A DNA stretch of 9,521 bases from positions 8,385 through 17,905 of the forward strand of contig PLYG01000104.1 in assembly GCA_003153335.1 (NCBI GenBank). Direction: 5' to 3'. The notes beneath the pieces were generated by a model. That model saw only the letters and a program-made list of their open reading frames with translations, made no database searches and was not told the origin of the DNA. The DNA is from Betaproteobacteria bacterium (GTDB lineage Bacteria > Pseudomonadota > Gammaproteobacteria > Burkholderiales > Casimicrobiaceae). The position numbers and the translations under genes were made by a program. Of this stretch, positions 6,716 to 9,521 are shown one piece after another. Each line of letters begins with the position of its first letter. Position 1 is the stretch's first letter.

Positions 6716-8191
6716 TTAACTTGAGCAGCTCACACCAGGCACAATCAACCCCGCCGGTGCCGGCCCGGCGTATTCCTCGGAGCCAGGCTGATCGTCAAAT
6801 GGCCGCCGCAACAAATTCAGGAGCCGGTCGACTTCCGAAAAGTCCTTTTGCTGGGCGCGGTCGATAGCGCGTTGCGCCAGCCAATTGCGCAGCACGTACC
6901 CGGGATTCGCCGTCCGCATGCCGGCCTGCCGCTCGGCCTCGCTGACACCTTCGTGAGCGAGGCGGGTGCGATAACCCGCGCTCCAGTACTCGAAGGCCTC
7001 CGGATGCTGGAACAACTGCTTCGCCGCGGCGGTCGGCGCGTCAGCTCTGCTGTCGAAAGAACTCAGCGCGCGGAAGAACATTGGATAGTCGACAGCGTTG
7101 CCCTCTAGAATCTCGAGCAGGTCGGATATCAGGGCCGCGTCTTCCTCGCGCGCCGACGTCAATCCGAGCTTGGCGCGAAAGAGCTGCGCGTAAGTATCAC
7201 GGTAGACAGGCTCGAAGCTGGACAGCGCTTCGCGGCATTGTTCAACGGAAAGCAGCGGTGTCAGCGCCTGCGCCAGGCAGCACAGATTCCAGAAAGCGAT
7301 CGTCGGCTGATTTGAGAACGCATAGCGCCCGGACTCGTCCGAGTGATTGCAGATGAAGTCGGAGTCGAACGCTTCCATGAATCCATAGGGACCGTAATCG
7401 AATGTCAGTCCCAGGATGGACATGTTGTCCGTATTCATCACGCCATGCGCAAAGCCTACAGTCTGCCAATGCGCGATCATCCGTGCGGTGCGCACGACTA
7501 CCTCGCGCAGAAACGAGAAATGGGATGCCGTGGTGCCGGGCGCTTCGGCAATCTCGGGAAAGTGCTGCCGGATCACATAGTCGGCCAGCGTCCTGATGTG
7601 CTGATGCTGATTCCGATAAAAAAATACCTCGAACGACCCGAAACGGACATGAGAAGGCGAAACCCGGAGCAGCACGGCGGCCGTCTCGACCGTTTCCCGC
7701 AAGACCGGAAAATCGCTGCCGACGACGCCCATCGCGCGGCTGCTGGGTATCCCGAGGTGATGCATCGCCTCGGAGCACAGGTACTCGCGTATGCTGGAAC
7801 GCAGCACGGCGCGCCCATCGGCCATCCGGGAGTAGGGCGTCTCTCCGGCCCCCTTGAGTTGCAGGTCCCACGACTCGTCCCGCGCATTCCTGACCTGTCC
7901 CGTCAGGATCGCCCGCCCGTCGCCGAGTTGCGGAACGAATTGACCGAACTGGTGGCCGGCGTAGAGCATCGCTATCGGTTTGGAGCCCGGGGGCAACCAG
8001 TTGCCGCTGACAAAGCGGATGAATTCGGGCGCACGCAACTGTTCGGGATCGAGATCGATCAGCGCCGCTACGTCCGGGTTCGCACTGACCAGATAAGGCT
8101 CGGGTAACGGCGTAGGCGGCAGTGGGCTGGAATACTGGGACCCAAGCCGCGCAAAATGGTTGTCGAAGTGCAAGGTGCCAAGAGATGTCAT
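6716..8191 (-). CDS. selO: Protein adenylyltransferase SelO (YdiU family)
   Basis: A 491-residue pseudokinase-fold enzyme that transfers AMP from ATP to Ser/Thr/Tyr of proteins, linked in bacteria to redox homeostasis and S-glutathionylation. Full length for the family. Visible family blocks: YAGHQFGQFVPQLGDGRA (77-94), LQLKGAGETPYSRMADGRAV (110-129, with Lys113 as the likely ATP-binding lysine), SSIREYLCSEAMHHLGIPSSRA, GFAHGVMNTDNMSILG (246-261, Asp255 and Asn256 in the catalytic/metal site) and FDYGPYGFM with Asp265. Cys281 (FICNHSD) and Cys489 in the terminal VSCSS correspond to the cysteine pair described for E. coli SelO; eukaryotic SelO has selenocysteine at the latter position. The start ATG at 8191 has only a weak upstream ribosome binding site. 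It is divergent from the HtrA-like gene (87 bases) and followed by the hydrolase gene. Confidence 0.95.
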   Translation of the reverse strand: MTSLGTLHFDNHFARLGSQYSSPLPPTPLPEPYLVSANPDVAALIDLDPEQLRAPEFIRFVSGNWLPPGSKPIAMLYAGHQFGQFVPQLGDGRAILTGQVRNARDESWDLQLKGAGETPYSRMADGRAVLRSSIREYLCSEAMHHLGIPSSRAMGVVGSDFPVLRETVETAAVLLRVSPSHVRFGSFEVFFYRNQHQHIRTLADYVIRQHFPEIAEAPGTTASHFSFLREVVVRTARMIAHWQTVGFAHGVMNTDNMSILGLTFDYGPYGFMEAFDSDFICNHSDESGRYAFSNQPTIAFWNLCCLAQALTPLLSVEQCREALSSFEPVYRDTYAQLFRAKLGLTSAREEDAALISDLLEILEGNAVDYPMFFRALSSFDSRADAPTAAAKQLFQHPEAFEYWSAGYRTRLAHEGVSEAERQAGMRTANPGYVLRNWLAQRAIDRAQQKDFSEVDRLLNLLRRPFDDQPGSEEYAGPAPAGLIVPGVSCSS

Positions 8192-8217
8192 CGGAAAAGT
8201 GTAACACTGCGGCTCGC

Positions 8218-8246
8218 TTGGCGACGGACTGCGAAGCCGTTAGTAT
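8218..8246 (+). promoter_or_regulatory. Candidate sigma-70 promoter for the HtrA-like gene
   Basis: TTGGCG (8218-8223) and TAGTAT (8241-8246) are 17 bases apart, each matching four of six consensus bases; TATGAT at 8244-8249 is an overlapping alternative -10. A start near 8253 would leave a 25-base leader containing the ribosome binding site GCGGTGAG (8269-8276) before the ATG at 8279. The 87-base divergent gap must also hold the selO promoter; on the minus strand only a TACACT (-10-like) at about 8199-8204 is seen, without a good -35. Confidence 0.4.
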
Positions 8247-8278
8247 GATGTCTGCGCTCTCTACTCTGGCGGTGAGAT

Positions 8279-9340
8279 ATGGAACTCGACCTGCGTTCTT
8301 CCTGGGTGTCGACACTGGCAGTGATCAGCCTGCAGTGGCTCCTGGCGTGGCCGGCAATCGGCGGGCCGTCGATCCCGACCAACGTGGACTCTGGCGCGAA
8401 GGCTGCGGCGACCGAAGCCAGCTCCGAACGCCTGGCCCGCGCGATCAATGCGGTGGTGAAAATCAAAGCCAAAGCGCTCCCCAACGCGCGCTCGCTCGCC
8501 ACGCTCGGCATCGAACGGGAGGGCAGCGGTGTCGTGGTCGGCGCCAATGGACTGGTTCTGACTATCGGCTACCTGATTGTCGAGGCGGAAACGATCGAGC
8601 TCGAAGACAATGAAGGCAAGCTGGTTCCGGCAACAGCGGTAGCCTATGATTATGGCAGCGGATTGGGCCTCGTCCGGGCGCTGACGCCGCTGGGGATTGC
8701 GCCGATCGAATTGGGCAATTCCGGAAACCTGGCCGAAAACGACAGCGTGATTTTCGCCGCGGCAGGCGGCATCGACGCCGCGAGTTCGACCATGGTCGTG
8801 TCGCGCCGGCGCTTTGCTGGCTATTGGGAATACATGATCGATGACGCGATCTTTACCTCGCCGCCTCGCTTCGACCACAGCGGCGCCGCGCTGATCGATC
8901 ATGCCGGTACACTGGTCGGTGTGGGCTCGTTGATCGTCGCCGATGCGCTGTCCGCGCAGCGCCGGCTTCCCGGGAACATGTTCGTCCCGATCAATCTGCT
9001 CAAGCCTATTCTGGACGAAATGGTCGAGACCGGTTCATCCAAGCGCGGGAAACACCCGTGGCTGGGAATCACGTCGCAGGAAGCCGGGGAGCGCGTATTC
9101 ATATCCAAGGTCCAGGCCGATAGTCCGGCAGAGCGTGCAGGGTTGAAGCAGGGGGATAGTCTGCTCAGTGTGGGCTCGGCTCGCGTATCCAGGCTGGAGG
9201 ATTTCTACAGCAGCCTGTGGCAGGACAGACAACCCGGCGATGAGGTGACCTTGACCGTGCTGCAAGGAACGGAGGTCAAGAAGATCAGCGTGAAGTCGGT
9301 AGATCGTGCCGACTATATTCGCTCAAAAGCAAGGGTTTAG
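8279..9340 (+). CDS. Exported HtrA/S1C-like protein with PDZ domain, catalytic triad degenerate (probable pseudoprotease)
   Basis: A 353-residue protein with a hydrophobic N-terminus (about 9-27) acting as signal peptide or anchor, a trypsin-like domain (about 50-250) and a C-terminal PDZ domain (about 258-345, beginning HPWLGIT and including ADSPAERAGLKQGDSLLSVG). Alignment by eye to HtrA/DegP gives: GSGVVVGANGLVLTIGYLI, where LTNxHVV would be, so the catalytic His is Tyr98; YDYGSGLGLV in place of DxxxDLAVL, so the Asp is Gly128; and DHSGAAL in place of GNSGGPL, keeping Ser201. Two of three triad residues are therefore missing, which argues against proteolysis and for a peptide- or partner-binding role in the periplasm. 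Similar LTIGYLI-type S1C proteins exist, as I recall, in other proteobacteria. The ATG at 8279 follows GGTGAG. It is divergent from selO and convergent with the Nudix gene. Confidence 0.85.
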   Translation: MELDLRSSWVSTLAVISLQWLLAWPAIGGPSIPTNVDSGAKAAATEASSERLARAINAVVKIKAKALPNARSLATLGIEREGSGVVVGANGLVLTIGYLIVEAETIELEDNEGKLVPATAVAYDYGSGLGLVRALTPLGIAPIELGNSGNLAENDSVIFAAAGGIDAASSTMVVSRRRFAGYWEYMIDDAIFTSPPRFDHSGAALIDHAGTLVGVGSLIVADALSAQRRLPGNMFVPINLLKPILDEMVETGSSKRGKHPWLGITSQEAGERVFISKVQADSPAERAGLKQGDSLLSVGSARVSRLEDFYSSLWQDRQPGDEVTLTVLQGTEVKKISVKSVDRADYIRSKARV

Positions 9341-9399
9341 CAGTATATATTCTAGTGAAACATTAAATATGAAATTCTCGCCCTTCGCGACGGCTGTCC

Positions 9400-9440
9400 G
9401 CCGGCATGGTGCTATCCTTGAAGTCGGCTAAATTTTTTTT
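9400..9440 (+). terminator. Weak candidate rho-independent terminator after the HtrA-like gene
   Basis: GCCGGC (9400-9405) can pair with GTCGGC (9423-9428) as a six-base stem with one G-U pair, around a 17-base loop in which GG and CC could also pair. Eight T residues follow at 9433-9440 after TAAA. The loop is large and the T run starts late, so this is weak. The T run overlaps the 3' end of the convergent Nudix gene. The preceding 9341-9377 stretch is strikingly AT-rich but shows no recognisable element. Confidence 0.3.
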
Positions 9441-9521
9441 GCTGGGTCGATCGGGGCCGCCAGTGCGTAATGGAACAGCAGAATCATCGCTGCCGTCGCG
9501 CCCCAGATGTAACGGTCGCCG
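9428..9521 (-). CDS. Nudix hydrolase (CoA pyrophosphatase-like), C-terminal end only
   Basis: Only the last 30 residues lie in the window, reading GDRYIWGATAAMILLFHYAL then AAPIDPAKKI and a TAG stop at 9430-9428. The YIWGATAAMI motif is characteristic of the C-terminus of NudL/YeaB-type Nudix hydrolases, which split coenzyme A into 4'-phosphopantetheine and 3',5'-ADP. The Nudix box itself is beyond the right edge. It was found by translating the minus strand, being too short and open-ended for a full ORF. It converges on the HtrA-like gene, with 87 bases between the stops. Confidence 0.65.
   Translation of the reverse strand, partial: GDRYIWGATAAMILLFHYALAAPIDPAKKI

Noticed and set aside
7343..8107. 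Plus-strand 254-codon ORF and the overlapping minus-strand ORF 7242-8315
   Set aside because: Both overlap selO, which is unambiguous over its full length.
9391..9404. Small hairpin CGGC-TGTCC-GCCG after the HtrA-like gene
   Set aside because: Only a four-base stem and no adjacent T run, so not supported as a terminator by itself.

Overview
The window is high-GC, densely packed chromosomal DNA that looks like a proteobacterium, most likely a betaproteobacterium. This is judged from protein resemblance (PilE/PilV/PilW/PilX/PilY1 minor pilins, a DUF2069 protein, a SelO/hydrolase pair) and from the strong GC bias, not from a database search. There are ten genes, two of them cut by the window edges. 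I see no RNA genes, insertion sequences, CRISPR arrays or long repeats, and no frameshifted genes. No stretch longer than about 90 bases lacks a gene.

Left part, minus strand, reading leftward from about 5781 to 1. A 516-residue protein resembling c-di-GMP effectors of the FimW/PilZ kind is followed by a small DUF2069 membrane protein. Then comes a minor-pilin operon in the order pilE-pilV-pilW-pilX-pilY1, the last gene running off the left edge. Junctions are tight (ATGA, TAATG, ATGA overlaps and a 3-base gap), so the pilin genes are almost certainly co-transcribed. In type IV pili the minor pilins form the priming/tip complex that carries PilY1, so this block builds the pilus tip. The upstream FimW-like gene suggests, by inference, a link to second-messenger control of pili.

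Middle part, minus strand, 5843-8191. selO (protein AMPylase, YdiU family) is followed after 15 bases by an alpha/beta hydrolase with a complete catalytic triad and a strong ribosome binding site. These two are probably one operon.

Right part. A divergent plus-strand gene (8279-9340) encodes an exported HtrA-like protease-fold protein with a PDZ domain. It keeps the serine but has lost the histidine and aspartate of the triad, so it is probably a pseudoprotease. It converges on the C-terminal end of a Nudix (CoA pyrophosphatase-like) gene on the minus strand.

Nothing here is a clear new system. The observations most worth a second look are the inactive-looking HtrA homologue, the FimW-like/DUF2069/minor-pilin gene chain, and a PilE that sits in the usual FimU slot and lacks the C-terminal cysteine pair.
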